Shown in pieces: positions 35,568 through 46,543 of a stretch of 64,000 bases of DNA; the first letter of the stretch is position 1, and every line of letters starts with the position of its first letter. A program made the position numbers and the translations under genes. The DNA comes from Micromussa lordhowensis (lineage: Eukaryota; Cnidaria; Anthozoa; Scleractinia; Lobophylliidae). The stretch is from assembly GCA_964020085.1 (NCBI GenBank), contig OZ026597.1:3779394-3843393 (forward strand), given 5' to 3'. Below the pieces are notes generated by a model. It worked only from the letters and a program-made list of their open reading frames with translations. It was not told where the DNA came from and did not search any database.

Positions 35568-36370
35568 GGCTTAAAGAACATCCTTGTATTCATCTACAAG
35601 GTAGGGAATACCTTTCCTTACACCTACACCAGGAGTCGCCTCGAGACCATTGGAATATGTCTGCTATCACAGTCATTAACTGTGACAAGCTCCAGTTCAA
35701 TTCAGTTTCTGTATGATAACAGTGGTGCAAGGTCGTCTTCTGTAATGTTTAAAAGCAACACATCTCTTTTCCCATGGCGCCACATGGGGAGTTCTGTTGA
35801 CCCCATTATCTTGTACCGTTCATTTGTATAAGGTTTTATAACTTTGCGTGAGCGGTGATTGGATTGACTTGTTTGAAATCCACGTCCCCAGTGGCTCGTC
35901 GGTGATCTTTCCGTGAAAGGAGGTTGAATTCTGCACCTGGTCTAGTTGGAATGTCACCTGACTCTGACTGCTTGCCTTGTTAACTTCCATGGCAATCATT
36001 TCGCGTGAGCCACATCCAACTTGATTTATGCGAAAAACGTCTTTCACCTGACTTTGACTGTTTGGCTTGCCAACTTCCATGGTTATCATTGTACGCGAGC
36101 CACTTCCAACTTGACTTAACTACAAACCTCTTCAGTTACTTCATCTACAGTGTTTACATGTGAGTTCGTTGATCGGGAATTTGACTGGAAGTGGTTCTTT
36201 TGTCCACATTTGCAGCAGGTTTGTCCAAAGGTAGGGCATTGGTGATTTGCATGATGATACCCGCCCACAGAATCGGAATTCTGGCCGCTTTCTTTAGTTC
36301 AATTCTTTATCGCTCTTGTGTTCTGTTTTAAAGGCGCCAACTGTCTCCTCTGTTCCGCTAGCAATCATCT

Positions 36371-36700
36371 TTAATTGCTGACTGGTCTGCTCTGGGCTTT
36401 GCATATATCGATTGCTTTAGACAAGGTCAGGTTGTTTACTCGTAAAAGGCGTTCTCGTACTTTCTCACCTCGGACCAAACGGTCGCGTATAAAATCTCGT
36501 CCGCTGTGATCGCCCGCCTCTTGTTTACGACTGTATTGAAACGACAGCGTTCGCACAATTACCTGAGTGCGGGCTTCGCAACATTCATCAAATTTGGTTA
36601 ACACATCCTTAATACTGTCTTCCTTCTGGCCTTTGTTCAATACAGACGTATCAAATGCTTTGACAGCATCTTCTCCGATGACTGGCAACAATATTGACAC
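36371..36700 (-). pseudogene. Gypsy gag fragment
   Basis: A 109-codon minus frame is typical of Metaviridae gag: a capsid-like helical region, a QYSRKQEAGDHSGRDFIRDR segment and an ending with LTLSKAIDICKAQ. The unit 1 counterpart (8.0-8.9 kb) is frame-broken. A relic. Confidence 0.6.
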
Positions 36701-37278
36701 TCGAACAAGATCATCTTGCTTGCAAATTCCGGCCGCAATTTCATATCGTTGCCAACCTATCTTCCACTTTTCCAGTTACTAACCAGACTGTCATCCACTC
36801 CCAGCGGTTTTGGCGGCGGCAAATATTCGCCGGAGGCAGTATCAAAGGAGTAACGGGGACCGGTGGCGATTTTTCAGCATCGCGGAAAAGACAAGATGGC
36901 GGCCACAAGAAATATATTTTACTGACTCTTTGGTCGACTGTTTACTTACCAGCTTATCGTTGGACGCTTCAAAATTCTCAAATCGTCCTGTAGCGAGGCT
37001 ATAAGACCACTTGTGACACCATGTTGAGTTGTGATGACAAAAAAATCAGAGAACTACAGGCTGAAACTACAACAAAACTTCCAATGCCACGAGGCAGCAC
37101 AGCGTTATCACACGATTATACTCACGCACGTCACGCCACAGTTACGCCTCGCAAAACATATTCTTAAGATAGCAGGGACATCTGACGTTAGAATCAGACT
37201 CGTGTACAGGGGACGTTTTTGAAAATACGTTTCGTTTCACAATTCAAGAGGGTATAATTTACAACATCAACACAGTTT

Positions 37279-38304
37279 TTAAAGTTTGGTATCCAAAACC
37301 TCCTGTTCATCATAGCTAGGTGTGGACAAATCGTCTCTGTTCTTAATGTTCTTAGCCGGCTTCTGAGCAAGAGTCTTCTTATTTGTACGTAACCTTCTGT
37401 CAATGTTAGGCACCGCTGGCCTTCTTGAACAGCACAACACCAGGGCTTTTCTAAACTCAGGTATTCTTAATGCGTACACAACTGGATTCGCAAACGAATT
37501 GGAGTAATTTATAACGTTCACCAGATAATAAAATTTCCACGGTATCTGGACATCAAAGACATGGATTAACCAGTTCATAATAATTAAAGGGAGCCACGAC
37601 AGCAAAGTAAGAATAGATACAAACATCAAGGTCTTCGTTAAGCGTTTGTTTTGCGAGTCTCTGTTTTGCTGTTGTGGCGCGATATTTCCGCGTCGAAACT
37701 TTCTCCAAATGCCGATGTTACTACCACATATGACGAATATTAGAATCAAGACGAAGGGCGTCCAGACATACAGACAATGTTTGTATGAAATCAAGAAAAT
37801 CGATGTACTCCAGAGGGTGGCGACAAGAAGAGACAGAACCCAAATAGTAAAAATTATTATACGGTATGCTCGCATCGGTAGTTTTCGGTGCTTAAACGGC
37901 CAGTAAATGGCGTAAAATCTCTCGCCCGATATGAAAGCCACAGAAATTAACGACGCCTGCATGGAAAAAGAATCAACGATTGTGAAGAAAATTGACAAAG
38001 ACATCGACCAACCACCGTTCCAAAGCTGATAACTCTTCCCAACTACGTAAATGTAGATAGGTAGAGACAAAATTCCTAGCATCAAGTCAGCAAACGCCAT
38101 ATTGATGACCAGAAACAAACTTCTCTTACGGAGTCTAATGTTTGCCGCAAACAAAATTATGGTGGACATGTTTCCAACAGCAATAAAGACACATGCTGAA
38201 ATAAACGCGGTGCAAAATGCTATGCCTTCTGCCTTGGAAGGAACAATTCTTGAAGAACCAGTCGCGTTCTCGGAGCAACTGTTAGCTTCTGCTGTGCTGT
38301 TCAT
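37279..38304 (-). CDS. Intact rhodopsin-family (class A) GPCR
   Basis: A 341-aa single-exon receptor, the full-length counterpart of the truncated copy at 9.4 kb. It has N-glycosylation sites at N2 and N13, N45 in TM1, D73 in TM2, D111 at 3.32, E128-R129-F130 for DRY, WLP in TM6, NPVVY in TM7 and a basic tail ending DTKL. Position 3.25 is Ser104, and neither the second loop cysteine nor the TM5 proline is present. The start ATG at 38,302-38,304 is the first in frame and aligns with its paralogues. The ligand is unknown; the family type suggests signalling at the plasma membrane. Confidence 0.9.
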   Translation of the reverse strand: MNSTAEANSCSENATGSSRIVPSKAEGIAFCTAFISACVFIAVGNMSTIILFAANIRLRKRSLFLVINMAFADLMLGILSLPIYIYVVGKSYQLWNGGWSMSLSIFFTIVDSFSMQASLISVAFISGERFYAIYWPFKHRKLPMRAYRIIIFTIWVLSLLVATLWSTSIFLISYKHCLYVWTPFVLILIFVICGSNIGIWRKFRRGNIAPQQQNRDSQNKRLTKTLMFVSILTLLSWLPLIIMNWLIHVFDVQIPWKFYYLVNVINYSNSFANPVVYALRIPEFRKALVLCCSRRPAVPNIDRRLRTNKKTLAQKPAKNIKNRDDLSTPSYDEQEVLDTKL

Positions 38305-38492
38305 TTTGATTAGTTTTTACTGAACGTTTAAAACGTCGATTAAACTTTGTAGCTAATAACGATTCACCGTTACTGGATGAGGAAAAGAAGAGTTCAGTAA
38401 TCATCGGCACGGTATAAGACTAAGGAGCAAGTGGCACATTATGATTAAATTTGTCGGTATTAATTTACAATTTACAATTTAAGCACCAATTA

Positions 38493-38532
38493 GTATATAC
38501 CACACAAGTGAATAGTACTTTTCGCGCGCGCT

Positions 38533-38569
<37 letters not shown>

Positions 38570-38764
38570 CACCTCCGAGCAGCCGAAGAAAAACAAAGTG
38601 GCTTTTGTCGCTATATTTTAACTAATGAAGTTACTCTTTGGGCTGCTAGTTATTCAGCTTGTGTGGTATATACTAAAACAATTATTCACCTCAGTGTCGG
38701 TGAAAGTGGTGGATATTTAATATCCAGCACTATTCACCTCCACTTCGGTGAATAATTGTTAATT
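38493..38764. mobile_element. Two adjacent palindromic MITEs
   Basis: TAGTATATACCACACAAG (38,493) is inverse to CTTGTGTGGTATATACTA (38,657-38,674). Right after it, ACAATTATTCACC is inverse to GGTGAATAATTGT (ending about 38,762). No coding. Confidence 0.65.
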
Positions 38765-38984
38765 ATCAGGAGCTAATCTCTCGCATGACATGTCGTGGTT
38801 GACATCTGCAACACATGACATGTGCAACTTTAGTAATGCAGTAGAATTAATTTCCCCAAAGATTAACCAGTAAGTTGAAGAATCGAATCGAATCAATCTA
38901 ACTATACTACTTACAAGATAATTTGAAATTGGAGCAAAAGACTCGGTTTTGTTTCCGAAAGTGACTCTTACAACCACGGGTGTA

Positions 38985-41900
38985 GTAGTTATAAAAGGGA
39001 CATGAATGATCCTTTATTAAAATGTTTTTAGCAGCTGCCAACACGAAATTTTGGTAAAGATGCAAATGTTTCGGAAGTAGTGCTGATCAGTAAGGAAAGT
39101 ATTATCCACATTCCTAGTTCCTGTCCCCTGGCGCCAAGGTGGCGCATAGGGCCTCCACATGTGCTCTCCAACGATTCCTGTCTTGCGCTTTGGCGCGCAC
39201 CTCTCCCCAGGACTTCCACCCTGCTCTGGACCTCTCCTTTTCTACGGTGCGCCGCCAGGTTGTTTTTGGCCGGCCTATCTTTCTCTTTCCCTCAGGGGTC
39301 CACGTCAGGGCTGTAACACAGTCGTTGTCAGGTTGTTGTCTGAGGATATGTCCAATGAATCGCCATCTCCTTCTTCTTACCTCTTCGCTCAACTTCACTA
39401 CGTTAGCTCTTTCCAGTAGCTCTTTATTGGTAACCTTATCTTGCCATTTAATCTTCATTATCCTTCTCAGGCATCGGTTCTGAAACACATCGATTTTCTT
39501 AGCATCACCTTCGTTCATTTTCCATGTTTCGCAACCATACATAAGAACTGGTTTAACCAGTGTCTTGTATAACCTGATCTTTGTCTTTCTTGTCACACTG
39601 CTGGAATTCCATACTCGATTTAGTTTCACGAACGCTCCTCTCGCTTTCCCTAGCCTAGCTTTGATGTCTTCTTCTCCGCCCCCTTGTTTACATACTGTGG
39701 CTCCTAGATAGATAAACTTCTCTACATCCTCCAACGCCAGACTATTCACTGTGATGGCTTCATTATTCCTTGCATTTACTCTCATGACTTTGCACTTCCC
39801 GACATTTACCCGAAGGCCTGTCCTTTCTGCATTTTCTACTAGCCTGTCTGTTTTTAACTGCACGTGCCTTTGTGTTGATGAAATTAAAGCTACATCATCA
39901 GCGAAATCGAGGTCCTCAAGTTTTGATGTAAATTTCCATCTTAGCCCAGTTCCCTCATCTTTCACAGTATGCCTCATTATCCAGTCTATAATGAGCAGGA
40001 AAAGAAAGCCAGACATTGTGCATCCTTGCTTGACACCATTCGTTAATTCAAACCATTCTGGGGTTGCTTCTTGTTCAACAACAGTACACTCAAAGCCATC
40101 GTACAGCGCTTTAACTATGTTGATGATTTTCTGTGGGATACCATATTGATTCATTATCATCCATAAGCCATTCCTGTGCACTGAGTCAAACGCCTTTTCG
40201 AAATCTATGAAATTTAAATAGAGAGTTGCCTGCCATTCATTCACCTGTTCTAGTATATTGCGTAAGATGAAAATTTGCTCCGTCGTCCCTCTACCTGATC
40301 TGAATCCAGCTTGTTCCTTACGGAGCCTACGGTCAATCCCCATGCGAATGCGATCAATTACAATTCTTCCCAATATCTTGCTAACAACCGGTAAGAGGGT
40401 CACTCCCCGCCAGTTCTTACACTCCTTTAAGTTCCCCTTCTTCGGTATCTTAATAATGAGTCCCCTTTTCCACTTACGTGGAACCTTTTCCAGACTCCAG
40501 ATCGTGTCTATGAGGTCTTTCACCCTGTCGGTAGTAAATTCAAGGTCTGCCTTCAATAGCTCTGCTGTTATCATATCTTCGCCAGGGGCTTTACCATTCT
40601 TAAGACTCTTTACTGCCCTCCTTATCTCAGCTTTACTCACGGGTCCTGTGTCTATGTCGGCTATGTCCTGCTGCTCACAATCTTCTTCGTTGATCGGGTC
40701 GGCTGGCTCCTCCCTATTGAGTATCTCCATGAAATGCTCTCTCCACCGCTTCCTTCTATCCTCACTGTTGGTTAAGGTGTTGCCATTTTTATCGTTGACT
40801 GCAGTGCTCTGCTTTGGTTTGTCGTTGCAGATTGTTTTAGTTAGGTTGTAAAGAGTCTTCATGTGCTGCTTATTCGCTGCTTCCTCTGCCTCTTTTGCTA
40901 TCCCTTCTGTCCAATTCCTCTTGTCCCTGCGTATTTGCCTCTTTACTTCTTGGTCTTTGGCTTTATATTCTGCTCGCTTCTTTTCTTTCAGTCTCTCCGA
41001 GTTGGTTCCATCTAGCTTTAGTTTTATAGCTTTCCTCTGCTCAATCAGGTCCCACGATTCTTTACTGATCCATGGCTTAACTTTCTTTTTCTTATATCCT
41101 AGAACTTTCTTTGCTGTCATGTTGTAAGCTTTCTCTAAGATGTCGTTTGCCTTCTCCAGCTCAGCTTCTGGATGGTCTTCTTCTTCGTCTTCCAGTGCCT
41201 CTCTCTGCAATATCTCAAACCTGTTCCTTAGTTCCAAACGAAACCGCCTCCTACACCCATCATTCTCCAGCTTCTGAAAATCATATCTCGTCCTTCTAAG
41301 TCCATGCCTGTTGGGAACTGCTCTTAGCTTTAGCCTCAGTTTGGTGCAAACCAGGTGGTGGTCGCTGGCGATATCAGCCGATCTTATGGCTCTTGTGTCC
41401 AGCACAGATGTTCTAAATTTCTTGTTGATTAACACATGGTCTATCTGGTTGCAAGTGCGTCTATCGGGGGATATCCAAGTTTGTTTATGTATCTCCTTAT
41501 GCGGGAATATTGTGCCTGTGATCACCAGGTCGTTCATGCCGCAAAAATCGCATAGCTTCTCGCCATTGTCGTTCCTGGTTCCAACTCCATGTTTACCCAT
41601 TACCCTTTCGTACCCCTCCACGTCGCTTCCTACTTTTGCGTTCAAGTCTCCAGTGATAACCAATAAATCATGTTTCGGTGTTTTTTCTACAATTGCCTGA
41701 AGCTTCTCGTAGAAGTGATCTTTCACCTCTTCATCAGTGTCATTGGTGGGGGCATAGACGTGAATTAGCGTTAACTTGACATACCTAGAGTGGAATCTGG
41801 CTCGAATTATTCTCTCATCGATAGGTGTCCAGTTGATCAATGCTTTTGCTGCGTCTTTGTTTAGCATGATGGCCACGCCATGTTGATGAACATCATCGTC

Positions 41901-42455
41901 TCTGCCAGAGTACACTATTGTCTCGCCTGTACTGAGAATGAACTTCCCCGATCCACACCATCTACTTTCACTTATACCCATGATCTGCAACTTAGCCTCT
42001 CTCATTGCTTTCGCCGCTTGGGCTGCTTTCCCTTGTGCATACAAAGTTCTCACGTTCCAATTTCCTATCCTCAACTGTGTTCTTGGGTGGACAATTGACG
42101 TCCTCGGCTCCAGAGTTTCCATGTGGCTTTCGCTCTGGAGCGTCATGTTGTGTGCCACTTGGCCCCCAAGATTCGGTAGATTGCCTCTAATGTGTAAGGT
42201 TTCTGTAATCATTTCATTTTTTACGGGGTTAGGTGATTAGCCTAGCGCCCAACCCCCAACCTGGAGGACCAGGGGCTGTCCTTTGTCTGGTCTCTATCCC
42301 TCGACCAATCCGGCACGGTTGAACCCACCAGGGACTAGGTCCCCACCGGCATAGCTCTTGGGGTCATTGAGACACACAAGCTCCACCACCACGGCAAGGT
42401 GACAAGCCCAGGGTGAAGATTATCCACATAGCGGTTCTTTTGTGTATGTCCATGC

Positions 42456-42456
<1 letters not shown>
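38985..42456 (-). mobile_element. LINE (non-LTR retrotransposon), near complete
   Basis: Minus-strand element with a single long ORF (39,114-42,212). A GC-rich 5' leader (42,213-42,456) ends against a (TAA)n microsatellite, and a short 3' tail runs into AT-rich sequence near 38,985. Boundaries are approximate and no target duplication was resolved. Confidence 0.7.
39114..42212 (-). CDS. LINE endonuclease-reverse transcriptase
   Basis: An uninterrupted 1032-aa protein. The N-terminal AP-type endonuclease spans about residues 48-295 (GNWNVRTL 50-57, YAPTND 153-158, GDLNAKVG 188-195, SDHHLV 283-288). A basic helical linker follows, then the reverse transcriptase at about 540-810 with motif A (FIDFEKAFDS 668-677), motif B (GVKQGCTMSG 726-735) and motif C (FADDVAL 770-776). 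The C-terminal region carries YGCETW and GRPKTTWRR, common in RTE-related and similar single-ORF LINEs. All catalytic motifs look intact, so recent activity is possible. It copies its own RNA at a nicked target. The exact clade is not certain. Confidence 0.9.
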   Translation of the reverse strand: MITETLHIRGNLPNLGGQVAHNMTLQSESHMETLEPRTSIVHPRTQLRIGNWNVRTLYAQGKAAQAAKAMREAKLQIMGISESRWCGSGKFILSTGETIVYSGRDDDVHQHGVAIMLNKDAAKALINWTPIDERIIRARFHSRYVKLTLIHVYAPTNDTDEEVKDHFYEKLQAIVEKTPKHDLLVITGDLNAKVGSDVEGYERVMGKHGVGTRNDNGEKLCDFCGMNDLVITGTIFPHKEIHKQTWISPDRRTCNQIDHVLINKKFRTSVLDTRAIRSADIASDHHLVCTKLRLKLRAVPNRHGLRRTRYDFQKLENDGCRRRFRLELRNRFEILQREALEDEEEDHPEAELEKANDILEKAYNMTAKKVLGYKKKKVKPWISKESWDLIEQRKAIKLKLDGTNSERLKEKKRAEYKAKDQEVKRQIRRDKRNWTEGIAKEAEEAANKQHMKTLYNLTKTICNDKPKQSTAVNDKNGNTLTNSEDRRKRWREHFMEILNREEPADPINEEDCEQQDIADIDTGPVSKAEIRRAVKSLKNGKAPGEDMITAELLKADLEFTTDRVKDLIDTIWSLEKVPRKWKRGLIIKIPKKGNLKECKNWRGVTLLPVVSKILGRIVIDRIRMGIDRRLRKEQAGFRSGRGTTEQIFILRNILEQVNEWQATLYLNFIDFEKAFDSVHRNGLWMIMNQYGIPQKIINIVKALYDGFECTVVEQEATPEWFELTNGVKQGCTMSGFLFLLIIDWIMRHTVKDEGTGLRWKFTSKLEDLDFADDVALISSTQRHVQLKTDRLVENAERTGLRVNVGKCKVMRVNARNNEAITVNSLALEDVEKFIYLGATVCKQGGGEEDIKARLGKARGAFVKLNRVWNSSSVTRKTKIRLYKTLVKPVLMYGCETWKMNEGDAKKIDVFQNRCLRRIMKIKWQDKVTNKELLERANVVKLSEEVRRRRWRFIGHILRQQPDNDCVTALTWTPEGKRKIGRPKTTWRRTVEKERSRAGWKSWGEVRAKAQDRNRWRAHVEALCATLAPGDRN

Positions 42457-42499
<43 letters not shown>
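42457..42499. repeat. (TAA)n microsatellite
   Basis: About fourteen TAA units sit at the 5' edge of the LINE. Confidence 0.9.
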
Positions 42500-42611
42500 C
42501 TTAATCATAAAAATTACAATTTTCTCGATTGTGATTGGTTTAAAAAACTCCTATTTTCCATTAATCCACTTGCCAAATTGTTATCGGACAGTTTGTGATC
42601 GGACAGTTCAA

Positions 42612-42708
42612 TGAGCCAATCACATTCAAAGTTGTAGTTCAAGTCAACCAATCACATTCAAAGTTGTAGTTCAAAATCAACCAATCACATTCAAAGTTGT
42701 AGTTTTCA
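42612..42708. repeat. Three-copy 34-36-bp tandem repeat
   Basis: Three units each contain CCAATCACATTCAAAGTTGT followed by AGTTC or AGTTTTC. Each unit holds a CCAAT box. No gene starts close by. Confidence 0.8.
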
Positions 42709-43859
42709 AAGCGACATGAAACAATTTACTTCTCCTCTGTCAGTATTTTAATGCAAAATTTCCCTTTCTTTCATAACTTGGCAATTCTTCTTTTCACGGA
42801 AATTGTAATTTTTGTGATTAATTGATAATAAAGCTTCGTGTCGTCCATATGAACTGTGCTGCCTACTGCCCATAAAGCTATAAAACAAATTTTTAACCCT
42901 TAACTGTTTCGAAATAAATATCGTCCGACTAACTACTACCTCATTTTTTGGAAGAAAACAATTTGCATAACGTTTAACTCAAGTTCGGTACGTTTGGCCT
43001 CCGTGAATTTGGCCTTGCTGCGAATGTAAACAGTTCCTTAGAGAGGCAAGAAATAGTTTTCACTCCTCTAAACATTAACGGTTCTCCTGTGATCACTCCG
43101 GATTGTAAAATAATGTTGCGGTATTCATTATAAAACGTTCACTTCATGCGCTAGCTCTTACGATGCAAGAAATTGCGAGTAGGTCTGAAGGGTGAGATGG
43201 GCATTCCATATAACTTCCAGGCGCCACTTTCATGTCCGATCAAAAAAGGAAATCATTACACCTTTCACAACTAATGAATTAATTTCCTGGAAGATTTGAA
43301 TGCGTCTTAGCAAAACTCTTTCGAAGCCTTCGCACTATACTTGGCAAACCAGCTTGCAGTTGAAAAGCTGGATGACTTTATTAACAAACAGTTTTCTTTC
43401 TTTCGTTCTTTTATAGCTAATACAAAAACGCTTCATTTTTTGTGCATAAACTTATATTACCATTTTTATTCCAAGTAACTGTTGCAGCTAGTTCCTTTTC
43501 ATGGTTTGAAAAAAAATAATCATTTTATGCTTCGATCGCTTTTCGAAAATTAATATTCACACTCAGGACCTTCTTCATTTGACACGAGGCAATTTATTAA
43601 TTAAAACTGTTCAAGTTTCGCAAACATGGAGGGTGCAAATTTAATATGTCTTTCATTTGTTATTTTCAGCGATAACAACACACATTAGAAAAGTAATATT
43701 TATGGCAATGCCTCTTGAAATTTCGTAGCTACGATTGACTGGAGGAACTAGAATTTAACCTCTCGTGTAATTTATTCTACTCCGTTGAAATTATATTATA
43801 CTGCCTCTTGAAATTTGTCTATTTTCTTCGCAGTCGTTAATTCATTTTTTACATCTGCC

Positions 43860-44165
43860 TCATTAATATCTGCGGCTTTCATTTCTGCCGAGAGACTTAA
43901 CGCCACGTGTTGACCACAGAAAGTTTCAACAGGGAAGTGTCGCCTCCCAACAGCTAAGAAGAGTCTCGCAAAACACACGCTTAACAAAGACCTTGCTGTC
44001 TGTATCTCTCCTTGCTTTGTTGTCGTTTCTCCCTGTAATCGTCATGCACTATATATTTCTCTATCAAGCCCACATACCTTGGAAATTCTATCGCCTCGTG
44101 CTTGTTTAGTTTATTCCAACTCTTTGTCAATCCTGTTGTGTATGCATTAAGAATTCATATATAAA
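43860..44165 (+). pseudogene. GPCR pseudogene, TM3 joined to TM6-TM7 (unit 2 copy)
   Basis: Near-identical to the 13.3 kb pseudogene, with the same internal deletion of TM4-TM5. The deletion therefore predates the large duplication. Confidence 0.6.
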
Positions 44166-45577
44166 CTACTATTTAACGTAATCCTAAAACGTTTCAAGGC
44201 AATAAGGATTTCGTGGTACGCTCAGTTCAGTGGTTATTTATTCACTACTAACATAATTTTGCGGTTGCTCAAAAAAAACATTTAAGTGATAGAATTTAGA
44301 ATTTAGGAACACTTGTGGATATAATAATCAGCGATCAATACGTAGGATATATATTGAAAACATAATTGAAACCACTAATATAAAAAGGATAAATACATCC
44401 ATTGTATTCTAAAATTTTGTCTATATTCGAACATATTCACCTTTCACATTTCATGTTTATCTTTCGAAGCTGTCGCACTATACTTGGCAAACCAGCTTGC
44501 AGTTGAAAACCGGATGACTTTATTAACAAACAGTTTTCTTTCGTGTTTTTATAGCTAATACAAAAACGCTTCATTTTTTTATGCATAAAGTTATATTACC
44601 ATTTTTATTCCAAGTAACTGTTGCAGCTAGTTCCTTTTCGTGGTTTGAAAAAAAATATTCATTTTATGGTTATTAATATTCACACACTGGGCCTTCTTCA
44701 TTTGACACGAGGCAATTTCTTTATTCGTCCGAGATCCATGTCTTTCATTTGTTATTATCAGCGATAACAACACACATTAGAAAAGTAATATTAATGGCAA
44801 TGCGTCTTGAAATTTTTCAACTACGATTGACTGGAGGAACTAGGAGTTAATCTCTCGTGTAATTTATTCTACTCCCAGGTCTCTTTCCCCCTGCAAGTTA
44901 AGTAATTAACTGCACGTCCCATTTGAAGTGCAAACATCACAGCCCACATTTAAATAACACATTTGCCGTTCAAAACATCAATAACAAAACAGTTTGCAAG
45001 GCGCCCATCTACGCACTGCGGACCTATCTCCAAGTTCCTGTGGGGTTTTTATCCTTTTCTTTCAGCTCTCTAGAACGTATTCCGCCCAAAAGCAGTTTAG
45101 AGGAGTAAGGCAAACCAGAATTATTAATCCCTTGTACTAGTTGAAGTGTAGACACTGCATCCAAGAACTGGATAACACACCTGCAGCTTTAATTTATCTA
45201 CATTATGGATCCGCACTCTAATGTGTAATTAAGAAACTGCGTCAACGTTAAAATGACGTTCAATTGAGACATTGGGTGTCTCTGAGGATAATTGTTGAAT
45301 TTGTCCGGCACGATGATTGGCCTTAAAAAAAGAAGCGTCCAATAAAGCGAACAGCAGTATTATCTCTATGTCGGATTGAAACTCAAAAAATTTCCGTTGC
45401 TAACAATTACGGTCGATTGGCCTCCATACAGAGGAAAGAACACTATATAATAATTTTATTGCGACCTGTACCAGGCCACTCAATAAGGACTTTTATTTTT
45501 ACCCACATTAGTAAAACCACAGGCGTTTTTTAACGTCAAAGTGGAAACGTTTTAATCGTTCATCTAAAACACCAAAA

Positions 45578-46543
45578 ATGAACCGCACATCGTCAGCTAA
45601 CAGGAGCTCGGAGAATGCGACTGCTTCATCAACGCTGGTTCCTTATAGAGCAGAAGGCATCGCATGGTGCAGCGTGTTTATTTTGATATCCGTCTTCACT
45701 GTCGCAGGAAACTTGCTCAACATTGTTCTCTTTGTACTTGACAAGAATCTTCGAAAAACAAGTTTATTTCTCGTCATCAATATGGCGTTTGCTGACCTGA
45801 TGACAGGAGCGTTGACTCTACCTGGCTTCGCATTCATTATCGGGGGTGATTATAAGCTATGGCCAGAAACTAGTGCAGCGTTTCTTACTGGCTACAGAAT
45901 CATCGACACCGTTTTCTCGCAGGTGCCATTAATTTCTGCGGCCTCCATCTCCGTCGAGAGATTTTACGCCATCTATTGGCCGTTCAAGCACCGAACACTA
46001 ATATTGCGAACATACCGCATTGTTCTTGGCGTGGTGTGGATACTAGCTGTCGTTATCTCCGCAGTGATCAACGCATTATTAAATTTAATTTCATTCAAAC
46101 ATTCTGTGTATGTCTGGACACCATATATCTTAATTCTTATACTTCTTATATGTGGTTGTTATATCGGCATCTGGAGAAAGTTTCCTCATGGAAGGGTCGA
46201 TTCGCAACAGGAAAGCAGACCTTTGCAAAACAAACGCTTAACAAAGACTTTGATACTTGTATCTGCTCTTGTTTTGCAGTCGTGGATACCTTTAATTATT
46301 TTATACTGTTTAGACATATCAAGTATCTCGATACCTTGGAAATATTTTAATATTGCCGACATTCAAAACTATTCAAACTCTTTTTTAAATCCAATTGTGT
46401 ATGCATTTAGAATTCCAGAGTTTAAACAAGCGTTTCTCTCGCGCTGTTTTGGAAGGCAAGCAGCACTCAACATCGAAAACAGCAAAAGAAAAAATAAGAT
46501 GCCTCTCACTTCGACGTCGCAGACGCAATTTTCCCTTTCGTAA
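45578..46543 (+). CDS. Rhodopsin-family GPCR with MITE-altered C-terminus
   Basis: A 321-aa receptor, paralogue of the one at 17,496. N45, D73, D110 (3.32), E127-R128-F129, TM6 WIP and NPIVY are intact, so the seven-TM core should fold. After TSTSQTQ the frame enters a MITE and ends FSLS-stop at 46,543. This replaces the last two dozen or so tail residues, whose original coding lies beyond the insert at 47,020-47,096. The lost tail is Ser/Thr-rich, so the change may affect desensitisation or trafficking (inference). Position 3.25 is not Cys, as in the family. Confidence 0.85.
   Translation: MNRTSSANRSSENATASSTLVPYRAEGIAWCSVFILISVFTVAGNLLNIVLFVLDKNLRKTSLFLVINMAFADLMTGALTLPGFAFIIGGDYKLWPETSAAFLTGYRIIDTVFSQVPLISAASISVERFYAIYWPFKHRTLILRTYRIVLGVVWILAVVISAVINALLNLISFKHSVYVWTPYILILILLICGCYIGIWRKFPHGRVDSQQESRPLQNKRLTKTLILVSALVLQSWIPLIILYCLDISSISIPWKYFNIADIQNYSNSFLNPIVYAFRIPEFKQAFLSRCFGRQAALNIENSKRKNKMPLTSTSQTQFSLS

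Larger units (their letters stand above)
32514..37150 (-). mobile_element. Degenerate Ty3/Gypsy LTR retrotransposon (unit 2 copy)
   Basis: Same insertion as at 4.87-9.29 kb: identical left flank (GGTCCTGTGAC before the LTR) and the same right flank. It was therefore duplicated with the locus, not inserted twice. LTRs start TGTTGAG at 32,514 and about 37,023. An extra block at 32.69-33.41 kb, beginning with a TCATAG-type short repeat, interrupts the region near the left LTR. Frames for gag, RT, integrase and a C-terminal region are all broken. Confidence 0.75.

Noticed and set aside
40258..40851. Long plus-strand frame opposite the LINE
   Set aside because: It is the antisense shadow of the reverse transcriptase; Leu/Ser-rich translation without domain features.
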